Numbered from the stretch's first letter, positions 36,975 through 49,528 are shown. The stretch: 64,000 bases of DNA from Mycolicibacterium brumae (GCF_025215495.1 NZ_CP104302.1:3162001-3226000), one strand, 5' to 3'. The notes: generated by a model from the letters alone, not told the origin. Program-made: numbers and translations.

Positions 36975-37955
36975 ATGGCAGATCGTGAGTTGATCGAAGA
37001 GGCCGTGACGCTGGCGTCCCGGGCGCCGTCGCTGCACAACAGTCAGCCCTGGCGGTGGCTGGCGTTTCGCGGCGGGTTGGCGTTGTTCCTGGACCGCAAG
37101 CGGATCGTCGGCAGCACCGACGAGGGTGGCCGGCAGGCGGTGATCAGCTGCGGGGTGATGCTCGACCACCTGCGGGTGGCCGCCGCCGCGGCCGGCCAGC
37201 GCGCCGAGATCGAGCGGTTCCCCGACGCCGGCGACCCGGACCTGCTGGCCACCGTCACCTTCACTCCCGCCCAACCCACCGCCGCCGACCGCAGCCGCGC
37301 CGACGCGATCCTGGCCCGGCGCACCGACCGGCTGCCGATGTTCGCCCCGCCGGAGTGGGACATCGTCGCCGCCGCGCTGGGCGGCGCCGTCGGCGCGCCG
37401 GCCGATTCCGGGGTCCGGCTCGACGTGCTCGACGACGGGTTGCGCCCGGAGTTGGGCAGAGCATCGTCGATGACCGAGGTGGTCCGCCAGTTCGACCCCG
37501 GCTACCAGGATGAACTGCAGTGGTGGACAACGCCGTTCGAGTATCCGGAGGGCATCCCGCGGACTTCGCTGGTGTCGGCCGGCGAATCCTACCGAGTGGA
37601 GGTCAACCGCAGCTTCCCGATCGAGGACCGCGCCGAGCGGCGCGTCGGGGTGGTCGAGGACGAGGCCCGGATCCTGCTGCTGAGCACACCCGGAGACACC
37701 CGCGCCGACGCGCTCGCCGCCGGTGAGGCGCTGTCGGAGGTGCTGCTGGAGTGCACGGTCGCCGGGCTGGCGACCTGCCCGGTCACCCACCTGACGGAGT
37801 TGCCGGACGCCCGGTCCACGCTGGCCGAGCTGGCCGGGGTGGACGCCGTGCCGCAGGCGCTGATCCGGGTCGGCCGCGCCCCGTCGGATCCGCTGGCCGA
37901 ACCCATTCCGCTCACCCCGCGCCGTCCGATCGAGGACATGCTGCGCTTCGCCTGA
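36975..37955 (+). CDS. Acg-family nitroreductase-like FMN-binding protein
   Basis: 326 aa protein with two diverged nitroreductase halves. ASRAPSLHNSQPWRW at residues 10-24 and ARRTDRLPMFAPPEWD near 114 are Acg/Rv3131-like, and the C-terminal ECTVAGLATCPVTHLTELPDARSTLAEL mirrors the nitroreductase substrate lid. In M. tuberculosis Acg (Rv2032) sequesters FMN and is dormancy-induced. ATG at 36975 is preferred because the upstream part of the frame is non-conserved-looking and overlaps the candidate operator. Confidence 0.88.
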   Translation: MADRELIEEAVTLASRAPSLHNSQPWRWLAFRGGLALFLDRKRIVGSTDEGGRQAVISCGVMLDHLRVAAAAAGQRAEIERFPDAGDPDLLATVTFTPAQPTAADRSRADAILARRTDRLPMFAPPEWDIVAAALGGAVGAPADSGVRLDVLDDGLRPELGRASSMTEVVRQFDPGYQDELQWWTTPFEYPEGIPRTSLVSAGESYRVEVNRSFPIEDRAERRVGVVEDEARILLLSTPGDTRADALAAGEALSEVLLECTVAGLATCPVTHLTELPDARSTLAELAGVDAVPQALIRVGRAPSDPLAEPIPLTPRRPIEDMLRFA

Positions 37956-37963
37956 GAGCGCGC

Positions 37964-38542
37964 TCAGGAGTCGTGCGGGGCCCAGCCGCCCCAGTCCTCG
38001 CCGTCGAACACCCGGCCGGCCGGAATCTCGAAGTTCTGCAGGAACACCTGCAGCGCCGGCTGGCTCTGGAAGTGCAGCGCCGTCATCGCCTCGACGATCT
38101 CGGGCGTCATCGGGTCGTGGTCGGCGGGCTTCTGCGCTGGGATCAGTTCGAGCGCCAGCGCCATCTCCAGTTGGTAGAAGGTGAAGTCGCCGTAGGGACG
38201 TTTCGGGTCGGCGCCGGGGATGTCGTCGCCGGCGTACGGGTCGGAGAGCTCCCAGCTCATCGCCGCCAGCAGGGTCCGGTGCTCGGCGGTGAACGCGAAG
38301 TCACCGTCGTCGGGCAGTTCGTCGACGTAGAACGAGTACTCGAAGTCCCGCGGAGGGCGGCGGTAGCGGTAGTTCCCGGGCGGGCAGTCGCCGTACACCG
38401 CGGCGATCCGCAGCAGGTGGATGTCGTCGGGCTCGGTCACCCAGTCCGGGCTGAAGCAGGGCGCGCCCACCTCGGCCAGATCCCAGCCGATCCGGGCCTG
38501 TCGCAGTCGTTCGGTGTGTCGGTTCTCCCAGCGGATACGCAC
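37964..38542 (-). CDS. Conserved hypothetical protein
   Basis: 192 aa acidic protein of unknown function, rich in aromatic residues (for example RRPPRDFEYSFYVDELPDDGDF and FTFYQLEMALALELIP). No signal peptide, membrane segment or known motif. It ends 8 bp from the acg-like gene (convergent) and its start faces the thioesterase gene 17 bp away. The GTG at 38542 has GGAGG only one base away, so the exact start is uncertain. The codon usage and clean third-position GC suggest a real gene. Confidence 0.7.
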   Translation of the reverse strand: MRIRWENRHTERLRQARIGWDLAEVGAPCFSPDWVTEPDDIHLLRIAAVYGDCPPGNYRYRRPPRDFEYSFYVDELPDDGDFAFTAEHRTLLAAMSWELSDPYAGDDIPGADPKRPYGDFTFYQLEMALALELIPAQKPADHDPMTPEIVEAMTALHFQSQPALQVFLQNFEIPAGRVFDGEDWGGWAPHDS

Positions 38543-38559
38543 ACCTCCAACATAGAGCC

Positions 38560-39447
38560 ATGACCGATCCGCTGGAGGACATCCTGGCGCTGTTGCGCCC
38601 GGTCTCGACCGGCCCGAACCGCTATCTGGGGCCGCAGCCCGACGACGGGGTGCCGCGGGCCCGGGTGTACGGCGGGCAGGTCGCCGCGCAGGCCGCGCTG
38701 GCCGCCGCCGACACGGTGAGCGGGCGACGGCTGCACAGTCTGCATGTGACGTTCCTGCGGCCCGGCGATCCGGCGCTGCCGCTGCGCTACGAGGTGACCC
38801 CGCTGCGCGACGGCCGCACGCTGTCCACCCGTCGGGTCACGGCCACCCAGGACGGCCGCTACCTGATGGAGGCGATGGCCTCCTTCATCGAGCCGATGGA
38901 CGGCCACGAGTTCGCCGCGCGGATGCCCGACGTGGCGGCGCCGGAGTCGCTGCGGACCGCGGCGGAGTGGCTCGCCCCGGAGGAGTCCGGTCCGCACAAC
39001 GCCACCGAGGTGTACTGGATGACGGCGTTCGACCTGCGCTACGCCGACCCCCCTCCGTTGCGCAGTGTGTTCGCCGATCCGGACCGGCAGCGGACGGACG
39101 GCGACGCGCTGTGCCGGGTGTGGCTGCGGGTCGCGGAAAACCCGCCCGCCGAACTGCTTTCGGACCCGCTGCTGGCCACCGGCTTGCTGATCTACCTGAC
39201 CGACTGGGCGGTGCTGGACGCGGTGCAGGTGGGCGTCGGCCGCAGCTGGAAGGACATGTTCACCATGGCGTCGCTGGACCACGCGCTGTGGTTCCACCGG
39301 CCGGCGGATTTCTCCGACTGGCTACTGTTCGACCACCGCAGCCCGTCAGCCGCCGCCGGCACCGGCCTGGCGCGCGGCGACGTCTTCAACCGCGATGGGT
39401 CGCTGGTCTGCACGGTGGCCCAGGAAGGCTACTTCGGACCGAAATGA
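38560..39447 (+). CDS. tesB: Acyl-CoA thioesterase II (TesB family)
   Basis: 295 aa double hot-dog thioesterase that hydrolyses acyl-CoA to fatty acid and CoA. N-terminal hot-dog: RVYGGQVAAQAALAAADTV and LHSLHVTFLRPGDPALPLRYEV; C-terminal hot-dog: TDWAVLDAVQVG and ASLDHALWFHRPADFSDWLLFDHRSPSAAAGTGLARG, with the catalytic Asp of SLDHALWFH and partners Ser/Gln expected. Length is normal. The TGA overlaps the iunH ATG by 4 bp, so both are co-translated. Confidence 0.93.
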   Translation: MTDPLEDILALLRPVSTGPNRYLGPQPDDGVPRARVYGGQVAAQAALAAADTVSGRRLHSLHVTFLRPGDPALPLRYEVTPLRDGRTLSTRRVTATQDGRYLMEAMASFIEPMDGHEFAARMPDVAAPESLRTAAEWLAPEESGPHNATEVYWMTAFDLRYADPPPLRSVFADPDRQRTDGDALCRVWLRVAENPPAELLSDPLLATGLLIYLTDWAVLDAVQVGVGRSWKDMFTMASLDHALWFHRPADFSDWLLFDHRSPSAAAGTGLARGDVFNRDGSLVCTVAQEGYFGPK

Positions 39448-40457
39448 GCGCAGTGCTAAGAGTTTTCGCCGACCTCGACACCGGGGTCGACGACGCGATG
39501 GCGTTGGCCTACCTGCTGGCCAGCCCGGAGGCCGAACTGGTCGGGGTGGCCTCCACCGCCGGCAACGTCGGGGCGCAGCGGGTGTGCGCCAACAACCTGG
39601 CGTTGCTGGAGCTGTGCGGCCGTCCGGACATTCCGGTGTCACTGGGATCTCTTGTCCCGCTGAGCATTCCGCTGCGCACCGCGGAGGACACCCACGGTCC
39701 GGCCGGCCTCGGCTACGCGGCGCTGCCCGCCGCGCACGCCGGGCCCACCGACTACGACGCCGCGACGGCCTGGGTGCGGGCGGCCCGCGCGCACCCGGGT
39801 GAGCTGATCGGGCTGGCCACCGGGCCGCTGACGAACCTGGCGCTGGCGCTGCGCGCCGAACCGGGGTTGCCGGGGCTGCTGCGCCGGCTGGTGATCATGG
39901 GTGGGGCGTTCGACTACCGCGGCAACACCACCCCGGTCTCGGAGTGGAACATCGCCGTCGACCCGGAGGCCGCCGCCGAGGTGTTCGCCGCCTGGGGCGC
40001 CGCGGTGGCCGGCGGGCACGCCGGCGAACTGCCGATCGTGTGCGGGCTGAACATCACCGAGCGGATGGCGTTGCGCCCGCCGTACCTGGCGGAGTTGGCG
40101 GCCGCGGCCGGGGCGCCCGGCATCCCGTCGGCCAACCCGCTGATCCGGGTGCTGTCCGACGCGCTGCGGTTCTATTTCGAGTTCCACGACTCGGTCGGCG
40201 AGGGCTACCTGGCGCATGTGCACGATCCGTTCGCCGCGGCGGTGGCACTGGATCCGGGGCTGGTGAACACCCGGGAGGCCACCGTGGACGTCGAGTTGGA
40301 CGGGTCGCTGACCCGCGGCATGACCGTCGCGGATTGGGCCGGGCACTGGGGCCGGCCGCCGAACGCCCGGATCGCCGTCGACGGCCCGGTCCAGGTGTTC
40401 TTCGATCGGTTCCGGGACCGGGTCGGACCGTTCGCCGCCGGCCTGGCTCACTCATAG
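39444..40457 (+). CDS. iunH: Inosine-uridine preferring nucleoside hydrolase
   Basis: 337 aa Ca-dependent N-ribohydrolase that splits nucleosides into base and ribose for purine/pyrimidine salvage. The family signature is intact: FADLDTGVDDAMAL near residue 8 (DxDxxxDD for Ca and ribose binding), ATGPLTNLALAL near 130, MGGAFDYRGNTTPVSEWNIAVDPEAA near 151, and HVHDPFAAAVAL near 255 with the catalytic-site Asp and His. It starts in an ATGA overlap with tesB and its 3' end overlaps imuB's 3' end by 10 bp (convergent), the same layout as Rv3393/Rv3394c. Confidence 0.94.
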   Translation: MSAVLRVFADLDTGVDDAMALAYLLASPEAELVGVASTAGNVGAQRVCANNLALLELCGRPDIPVSLGSLVPLSIPLRTAEDTHGPAGLGYAALPAAHAGPTDYDAATAWVRAARAHPGELIGLATGPLTNLALALRAEPGLPGLLRRLVIMGGAFDYRGNTTPVSEWNIAVDPEAAAEVFAAWGAAVAGGHAGELPIVCGLNITERMALRPPYLAELAAAAGAPGIPSANPLIRVLSDALRFYFEFHDSVGEGYLAHVHDPFAAAVALDPGLVNTREATVDVELDGSLTRGMTVADWAGHWGRPPNARIAVDGPVQVFFDRFRDRVGPFAAGLAHS

Positions 40458-42001
40458 CTGCCCTCCAGGTACCAGCGCCGACGCCGGTAGCACAGCAGCA
40501 ACGCCGCGCCCGGCTCCCCGTCGAGCAGCACCTGGGCCCGCGCGGTCCGGCCGGGGGCGGCCTGCGGGTCCCACCAGCGCTCATCGACCGGCCACGGCCC
40601 GGCCCACCACGCCAGCGTCCCGGCGTAGCGGCCGGCCAGCCGAGCGGGTGCGGAGCTGAACAGTCCCCGACCGGTGACGTGCACCGCGGCGCCGTCGCCG
40701 TCGAGCAGGTCCACCGGGTCGTCGAGCAGCACCGCGGGCGCGGGTTCGGGCAGCCGGCCCGGCCAGGGCTGATCCGCGACGTTGCGGATCACCGGCTCGT
40801 CGCCGAGCGGGGCCAACGCGATCTGATCCGACGGGCCGCGGCCGCCGCAGCGCACCGGGATCTGCACCGCCTCGGGCCCGAGCAGGCCCTGCACCCGGAC
40901 CAGCGCGCGCCGGGCCCGGGCCCGGTCGGCGTCCCCGGCGCCGCCCCACAGCGGCAACTGCAGCGCCGCCGCGGAGATCACCTCGACCGGCTCTAATCGC
41001 AGCACCGCGACCGGGCCGGCCAGCCGGTCCGGCCCGCGCCGGTTCAGCCAGCCGTCGAGCTGCCAACGCACCCGGTCGGCGGTGGAGTCGGCGGTCAACG
41101 GTTCTGCGCACCGCCAGACCCGGACCAGTTCGGCCCCGGTGTCGGTGACGGCGTGAATGGCCAGCCGGGTGCAGCCGACCCCGGCGGCCTCCAGGCCCCG
41201 GTGCAGGGTGGTGGCCAGCGAGCGGCCGGCGAACGCGGCGGCGTCGACGCGGTCGATCGGTGGGTCGCAGCGCAGTTCGACGGTCAGTTCGGCGGGTGGT
41301 TCCCGGCCGGCGGGCGGGCGCATCGGTTCGGCGCCGGCCATCCGGTGCGCGATCACCGCGTCGGCGCCGAACCGGGTGGCCACCTCGGCCCGGCCCAGCG
41401 CCGCGAACTGGCCGAAGGTGCGAATCCCCATCCGCCACAACAGGTCTGTCAGATCGGCTCGGCCCGGGTCGGACAGCCCGGGTTCGGCGGCCAGTTCCCG
41501 GATCGACAGTCCGGCCAGGAACTCCGCGTCCCGCCCGGGTTCGACAGCCACGCCGGCGCGGGCGGCCAGCACGGCGGTGGCCAGTTGCCCGGCGACGCCG
41601 ATCTGGCATTCGGCGCCGGCGGCGGCCACCGCGTCGGCCAACCGCTCCCCCGCCAGCGACTCGGACCCGAAGTAGCGGGCCGGCCCGCCGGCTGCGGCCA
41701 CCAGCAGCCCGGGCCGCAGCACCTCGGCCCGGGGTATCAGGTCTTCGACGGCGACGGCCACCGTTTCGAAGAACCGGGCGTCGCGCGCGAGGTCGGCGGC
41801 GGCGATGTGCACGCTCGGGCAGCGAGCCTGGGCCTCCCGGCGGCGCAGCCCGCGCCGGACGCCGGCGGCCCGCGCCGCGGCCGAGCAGGCGATCACCCGG
41901 TTGGCGCAGGTGACCGCGATCGGGGCGGTGGCGGGCAGCTCGGCAGCGGCGGCCGCCGCCACCGCCGGCCAGTCCATGCACCAGAGCGCCAGCACCCTCA
42001 T
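40448..42001 (-). CDS. imuB: ImuB, inactive Y-family polymerase-like mutasome adaptor
   Basis: 517 aa protein that links DnaE2 to the beta sliding clamp during SOS mutagenesis. The N-terminal 350 residues follow a Y-family polymerase plan ([50 protein letters not shown] helix-hairpin region), but the SxDE acidic pair needed for catalysis is not recognisable. The clamp-binding motif is QLPLW near residue 349, as in M. tuberculosis ImuB. The C-terminal part ([22 protein letters not shown]) is the ImuB-C region. The ATG overlaps the imuA' stop by 4 bp (ATGA). Confidence 0.95.
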   Translation of the reverse strand: MRVLALWCMDWPAVAAAAAAELPATAPIAVTCANRVIACSAAARAAGVRRGLRRREAQARCPSVHIAAADLARDARFFETVAVAVEDLIPRAEVLRPGLLVAAAGGPARYFGSESLAGERLADAVAAAGAECQIGVAGQLATAVLAARAGVAVEPGRDAEFLAGLSIRELAAEPGLSDPGRADLTDLLWRMGIRTFGQFAALGRAEVATRFGADAVIAHRMAGAEPMRPPAGREPPAELTVELRCDPPIDRVDAAAFAGRSLATTLHRGLEAAGVGCTRLAIHAVTDTGAELVRVWRCAEPLTADSTADRVRWQLDGWLNRRGPDRLAGPVAVLRLEPVEVISAAALQLPLWGGAGDADRARARRALVRVQGLLGPEAVQIPVRCGGRGPSDQIALAPLGDEPVIRNVADQPWPGRLPEPAPAVLLDDPVDLLDGDGAAVHVTGRGLFSSAPARLAGRYAGTLAWWAGPWPVDERWWDPQAAPGRTARAQVLLDGEPGAALLLCYRRRRWYLEGSYE

Positions 42002-42666
42002 GCCGGGGCCGCCACCCGGACCCCACGACCGCGGGCCCGCACCGCCAGCCGCACCCCGGCCAGCCGCCCGCGGCCCGGGGCGGGGACCGTCGTCTCATAG
42101 CCGCGCACCCGCGCGTCCAGCCGCAGCGCCGGGCCGGGCCAGTCGCCGTCGACGACCACCAGCGCCGCGCCGCGGTGCCGAAGCCGCCCGGACACCACCC
42201 GAGCCCGCGACGGGGCGACCGCCGCGCCGCGCAGCCCCAGCAGCACCAGGTCCATGCCGTCGACCAAGACTGCGGCCACCTCCACCGGATCGGCCCCGGG
42301 ATCCGGGACCACCGCGATCCGACTCAGGTCCGCGCCCATCTCGGCGGCGGCCAGCAGCCCCACTCCGGGCAGGCCGACGATGGCCGCGTGCCCGCCGGCC
42401 GCGGTCACCGCCGCGGCCATGCTCAGCGGCAGCGAACGCGCCCCGGAGACCACCGCCACGCCGCCCCTCGGCAACCCGTCGGGAAGGACCCCGAGCAGCG
42501 ATTCCGGGACCGGCAGCAAACTTTCTTGCGCCGAGGCCGACGGTTCCGAGGCGATAACCGGGGTGGCCGCACGGTGTCCGGCGCCCACCTTCCCGGAGAT
42601 CGCCGCCATCCGCTGACGCAGCTGTTCCAGCTGGTCAGAGCGATCTTCCCGGATAGCAACCACCAT
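41998..42666 (-). CDS. imuA': ImuA', RecA-like mutasome protein
   Basis: 222 aa partner of ImuB and DnaE2. It has a truncated RecA-like core: [31 protein letters not shown] replaces a Walker A, and [16 protein letters not shown] resembles a strand of the core; classic ATP-binding residues are degenerate, as known for actinobacterial ImuA'. ATG at 42666 (MVVAIRED) is preferred; an ATG at 42699 would add eleven residues and leave the SOS box only 6 bp upstream. Ends in an overlap with imuB, so both form one SOS-induced unit. Confidence 0.9.
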   Translation of the reverse strand: MVVAIREDRSDQLEQLRQRMAAISGKVGAGHRAATPVIASEPSASAQESLLPVPESLLGVLPDGLPRGGVAVVSGARSLPLSMAAAVTAAGGHAAIVGLPGVGLLAAAEMGADLSRIAVVPDPGADPVEVAAVLVDGMDLVLLGLRGAAVAPSRARVVSGRLRHRGAALVVVDGDWPGPALRLDARVRGYETTVPAPGRGRLAGVRLAVRARGRGVRVAAPA

Positions 42667-42705
42667 CGCCGACAACCTCCGCGCACACCGAACATCCACC
42701 CATGT

Positions 42706-42721
42706 TCGAAACTATGTTCGA
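42706..42721. promoter_or_regulatory. LexA (SOS) box upstream of imuA'-imuB
   Basis: TCGAAA-CTAT-GTTCGA matches the mycobacterial SOS consensus TCGAAC-N4-GTTCGA at 11 of 12 positions. It is centred about 48 bp upstream of the chosen imuA' ATG. No other gene is close on its other side; the second repeat array begins about 170 bp further upstream. Confidence 0.92.
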
Positions 42722-42893
42722 TAAATGGAGTAAACACCCGGCCACCGACAAGCGTCAAGGAGTTCAGGACGCGATCACAGCGCCGACCGCAGACTTACGG
42801 CGCGTCGTGCGGCGTGTCGCGGGCGGGCATCCCCGCGCCCCGGAGGCCGCGTCTCACACCCTCCGGAGGCCGCGTCTCCACCGCGCGAAACGC

Positions 42894-43233
42894 GTGAGGC
42901 GGAAGTGACGCCGGGGGCGATGCGCGAACTCTTCGGCCATCGACTGAGAAGTGACGCAGGTTGGTGAGAAACCTCGGCGGCCCTGGCCATCGACTGAGAA
43001 GTGACGCACGCCAGTGAGACATGACGCAGGTCAGTGAGACGTGACGGCGGCCTTTCTCATCGATTGAGAACTGACGTACACGTTGTTCGAGGCGGGCATG
43101 CGTGAGTTCTCAATCGATGAAAAACGCATCCCTGGTGTCTCACCGGCGTGCCTGAGGCCTCACTGACGTACCTCACTTCTCACTCGATTAGCTTGTGCGC
43201 CAACACTTCTCACAAACCGCCGCCAGTTCTCAC
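42894..43233. repeat. Helically phased palindromic GTGAG/CTCAC array B (upstream of imuA')
   Basis: Occupies the 626-bp gap between imuA' and guaA. (C/G/T)TGAG pentamers start at 42944, 42964, 42994, 43014, 43034 and 43064; mirrored CTCAA/CTCAC words at 43109, 43139, 43159, 43179, 43209 and 43229. Spacings are 20,30,20,20,30, then 45, then 30,20,20,30,20, the same as in array A. Pentamers 1, 3 and 6 (left) lie in CATCGANTGAGAA boxes, mirrored on the right as TTCTCANTCGAT. The 20-mer CCATCGACTGAGAAGTGACG occurs twice, 50 bp apart. The dyad centre (about 43088) carries ACACGTTGTTCGAG. A further GTGAG lies in phase at 42894. No credible ORF. Confidence 0.92.
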
Positions 43234-43289
43234 TCGATCGCCCGACCCGCAGGATGGCCCACCGGAGCCCCGGCCGAAGGCGGCCGGCG

Positions 43290-44876
<1,587 letters not shown>

Positions 44877-44901
44877 AGTCTAGGAGGCGGCCCCCCGACA
44901 G

Positions 44902-46668
44902 CTATGCGCCGCCCGACAACCCGACGTCCGCCGGCTGGGCTTTCCGCACCGGCTCGATCGGCAACCGGCGCAGCGCGCCCGGCGCCTCGGCGGGCACCAC
45001 CGGCTTGTTCGGCGCGATCGGGTCCAGCTTGACGTAGGACTCGCCCTGCGCCGGGCGCTGATCGACCTGACCCTTGTTCGGCCACAGCGACGCGGCGCGT
45101 TCGGCCTGGGCGGTGATGGTCAGCGACGGGTTCACGCCCAGGTTCGCCGACACCGCGGCGCCGTCCATCACGTACAGCGTCGGATAGTTGTGCACCCGCT
45201 GGTAGGCGTCGATGACGCCGTGCTCGGCGTCGTCGCCGATCACCGCGCCGCCCAGGAAGTGCGCGGTCAGCGGGATGTTGAAGATCTCGCCCCAGGTGCC
45301 GCCTGCGACGCCGTCGATCTTCTCCGCGATCCGGCGGGTGACCTCGTTGCCGGCCGGGATCCAGGTCGGGTTCGGCTCGCCGTGGCCCTGCTTGCTGCTC
45401 ATGATCCGCACGCCGGCCTTGGTCTTCTTGGTGAAGGTGGTGATCGAGTTGTCCAGGTGCTGCATCACCAGCGCGATGACGGTGCGCTCGCTCCACCGCG
45501 ACGGGTTGAGCAGCCGGGCCATCTTCTTGGGATCGGAGCGCATCTGGTTGAGCAACTGCTTCCAGCGCGCCTCGTCGGTGCCCTCGGGGCCGTCGCCGTC
45601 GGTCATCAGGGTCTGCAGCAGGCCCATCGCGTTGGAGCCCTTGCCGTAGCGCACCGGCTCGACGTGGGTGTCCGGCGTCGGGTGGATCGAGGAGGTGATC
45701 GCCACGCCGTGGGTCAGGTCCAGGTCGCTGCCCACCTCGAGGCGACCGGCGCCGACGATGGACTCCGAGTTGGTCCGGGTCAGCACGCCGAGCATCTCCG
45801 ACAGCTTCGGCAGCCGGCCGGTGTCGCGCATCTTGAACAGCAGCTTCTGGGTGTTGTAGGTGCCGGCCGCCAGGATCAGATGCTTGGCGGTGAAGACCTT
45901 CTTGCCGCGGCGCGCCTTGCGGCCGGTTCGGAAGGTCTGCACCTCCCACACACCGTCGCCGCGCTGGCTGAACTTGGTCACCGTCGTCATCGGGAAGACC
46001 TGCGCCCCAGCGGATTCCGCGAGCCCCAGGTAGTTCTTCACCAGGGTGTTCTTGGCGCCGTGTCGGCAGCCGGTCATGCACTCGCCGCACTCGATGCACC
46101 CGGTGCGGGCCGGGCCGGCGCCGCCGAAGTACGGATCCGGCACCGTCTTGCCCGGTTCCTTGACCCCGTCGCGGCCGAAGAACACCCCGACCGGGGTGTG
46201 CACGAAGGTGTCCCCGCAACCCATCTCGTCGGCGACGGCCTTCATCACCTTGTCGGCGTCGGTCATGGTGGGGTTGGTGACCACCCCGAGCATCCGCTTG
46301 GCCTGCTCGTAGTGCGGCATCAGCTCCGAGCGCCAGTCGGTGATGTGCGCCCACTGCTTGTCGACGAAGAACGGCTCCGGCGGCACGTACAGGGTGTTGG
46401 CGTAGTTCAGCGACCCGCCGCCCACCCCGGCGCCGGCCAGGATCATCACGTTGCGCAGCGCGTGGATGCGCTGGATTCCGTAGCAGCCGGCCTGCGGCGC
46501 CCACAGGAACTTGCGCAGGTCCCAAGACGTGGCGGCGAACTCCTCGTCGGTGAACCGTCGGCCGGCCTCCAGGACGCCGACGCGATAGCCCTTTTCGGTC
46601 AGCCGCAGCGCGGAGACGCTGCCGCCGAAGCCGGAACCGACGATGAGAACGTCAAAATCCGTGTCCAT
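44902..46668 (-). CDS. choD: GMC oxidoreductase annotated as cholesterol oxidase ChoD
   Basis: 588 aa flavoprotein. FAD motif VLIVGSGFGGSVSALRL at residues 8-24, RNVMILAGAGVGGGSLNYAN near 72, a Cys-rich loop GCIECGECMTGCRHGAKNTL near 190, and the C-terminal flavin-contact region ALYVMDGA-like word TLYVMDGAAVSANLGVNPSLTITAQAE. It is the positional equivalent of Rv3409c, the fourth member of the mycobacterial gua cluster. The name implies oxidation of cholesterol to cholestenone, but in mycobacteria this step is mainly done by another enzyme, so the real substrate of this protein is uncertain. ATG at 46668. Confidence 0.9.
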   Translation of the reverse strand: MDTDFDVLIVGSGFGGSVSALRLTEKGYRVGVLEAGRRFTDEEFAATSWDLRKFLWAPQAGCYGIQRIHALRNVMILAGAGVGGGSLNYANTLYVPPEPFFVDKQWAHITDWRSELMPHYEQAKRMLGVVTNPTMTDADKVMKAVADEMGCGDTFVHTPVGVFFGRDGVKEPGKTVPDPYFGGAGPARTGCIECGECMTGCRHGAKNTLVKNYLGLAESAGAQVFPMTTVTKFSQRGDGVWEVQTFRTGRKARRGKKVFTAKHLILAAGTYNTQKLLFKMRDTGRLPKLSEMLGVLTRTNSESIVGAGRLEVGSDLDLTHGVAITSSIHPTPDTHVEPVRYGKGSNAMGLLQTLMTDGDGPEGTDEARWKQLLNQMRSDPKKMARLLNPSRWSERTVIALVMQHLDNSITTFTKKTKAGVRIMSSKQGHGEPNPTWIPAGNEVTRRIAEKIDGVAGGTWGEIFNIPLTAHFLGGAVIGDDAEHGVIDAYQRVHNYPTLYVMDGAAVSANLGVNPSLTITAQAERAASLWPNKGQVDQRPAQGESYVKLDPIAPNKPVVPAEAPGALRRLPIEPVRKAQPADVGLSGGA

Positions 46669-46715
46669 CGGTTCAGTATGGCCGCGGGCCCGACGGGCGG
46701 GCTAGAAAGGCAAAC

Positions 46716-47864
46716 CTAACTAGTTACCGACAGTCCGACCTTCTGGAATTCCTTCAGGTCGCAGTAGCCGGCCTTGGCCATCGCCCGGCGCAACCCGCCG
46801 ACCAGGTTCAACGTCCCGTACGGATCGTCGGACGGCCCGCTGAGCACCTGCGCCAACGACGGCCGCTGGCCGTGCTCCACCTGCAGCAGCGCGCCGCGCG
46901 GCAACGACGGGTGCGCCGCCGCCGACGGCCAGTACCAGCCGTCGCCCAGCGCCTCGGACGCGGCGGCCAGCGGCGTGCCCAGCACCACCGCGTCGGCGCC
47001 GCAGGCGATGGCCTTGGCCAGATCGCCGGAGGTGTGGATGTCACCGTCGGCCAGCACGTGCACGTACCGGCCGCCGGTCTCGTCCAGGTACTCCCGCCGG
47101 GCGGCGGCCGCGTCGGCGATCGCGGTGGCCATCGGCACGCTGATGCCGAGCACCTCGGCGCTGGTGGTCACCCCGGCCGTCGAGCCGTAGCCGACGATCA
47201 CGCCGGCTGCGCCGGTGCGCATCAGGTGCAGCGCGGTGCGATGGTCGAGCACGCCGCCGGCCACCACCGGCACGTCGAGCTCGGAGATGAAGGTCTTGAG
47301 GTTCAGCGGCTCGCCGTCGGAGGCGACCCGCTCGGCGGAGATGATGGTGCCCTGGATGACCAGCAGGTCGATGCCGGCGGCCACCAGCGTCGGGGTCAGC
47401 GCCGCCGCGTTCTGCGGGCTGACCCGAACCGCGGTGGTCACCCCGGCATCCCGGATCCGGCTCACCGCGGCGCCGAGCAGCTCCGGGTCCAGTGGCGCGG
47501 CGTGCAGCTCCTGCAGCAGCCGGGTGGCGGCGGCGGACGCGAATGGCCCGTCGGCGTCGGTGGCGGCGGTCTCCACCACCTGGGCGATCTTGGCGTCGAC
47601 GTCGGCGTGCCGGCCGATCAGGCCCTCGCCGTTGATCACTCCGAGCCCACCGAGGCGGCCCAGCTCGATGGCGAACTCGACCGACACCAACGCGTCGGTG
47701 GGATGCGCGAGCACCGGGATCTCGAACCGGTAGGCGTCCAGTTGCCAGGCCGTGGAAACGTCCTGCGAGGACCGGGTGCGACGGCTCGGCACGATATTCA
47801 CGTCATCGAGTTCATAGGTGCGACGGGCGGTGCGGCCCATCCCGATCTCCACCAGATCACGCAT
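46716..47864 (-). CDS. guaB3: IMP dehydrogenase-like protein GuaB3 (GMP reductase/IMPDH family)
   Basis: 382 aa TIM-barrel protein related to IMPDH but without CBS domains. It opens VEIGMGRTARRTYELDDVNIVPSRRTRS. At the position where GuaB2 has the catalytic Cys (GPGSICTTR), this protein has GYGSTAGVTTSAEVLG, so the Cys is missing; that is normal for the actinobacterial GuaB3 group. Its activity is not settled. It starts 15 bp after the guaB2 stop, indicating one operon. Confidence 0.93.
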   Translation of the reverse strand: MRDLVEIGMGRTARRTYELDDVNIVPSRRTRSSQDVSTAWQLDAYRFEIPVLAHPTDALVSVEFAIELGRLGGLGVINGEGLIGRHADVDAKIAQVVETAATDADGPFASAAATRLLQELHAAPLDPELLGAAVSRIRDAGVTTAVRVSPQNAAALTPTLVAAGIDLLVIQGTIISAERVASDGEPLNLKTFISELDVPVVAGGVLDHRTALHLMRTGAAGVIVGYGSTAGVTTSAEVLGISVPMATAIADAAAARREYLDETGGRYVHVLADGDIHTSGDLAKAIACGADAVVLGTPLAAASEALGDGWYWPSAAAHPSLPRGALLQVEHGQRPSLAQVLSGPSDDPYGTLNLVGGLRRAMAKAGYCDLKEFQKVGLSVTS

Positions 47865-47879
47865 GTTGAGTTCAGCCCC

Positions 47880-49448
<1,569 letters not shown>

Positions 49449-49528
49449 TCATCCTATCGGCGTCCCCTGAGCCCGTGCGACGTCGGTGTCGGTGGCGCGA
49501 TGTCGGCCCGGCTGCGTAGGGTAGAGCC

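Noticed and set aside
42937..43239. Possible CRISPR array
   Set aside because: Repeats are short (5-20 bp), at 20/30-bp steps, mirror-inverted rather than direct, with no unique spacers of constant length and no cas genes nearby.
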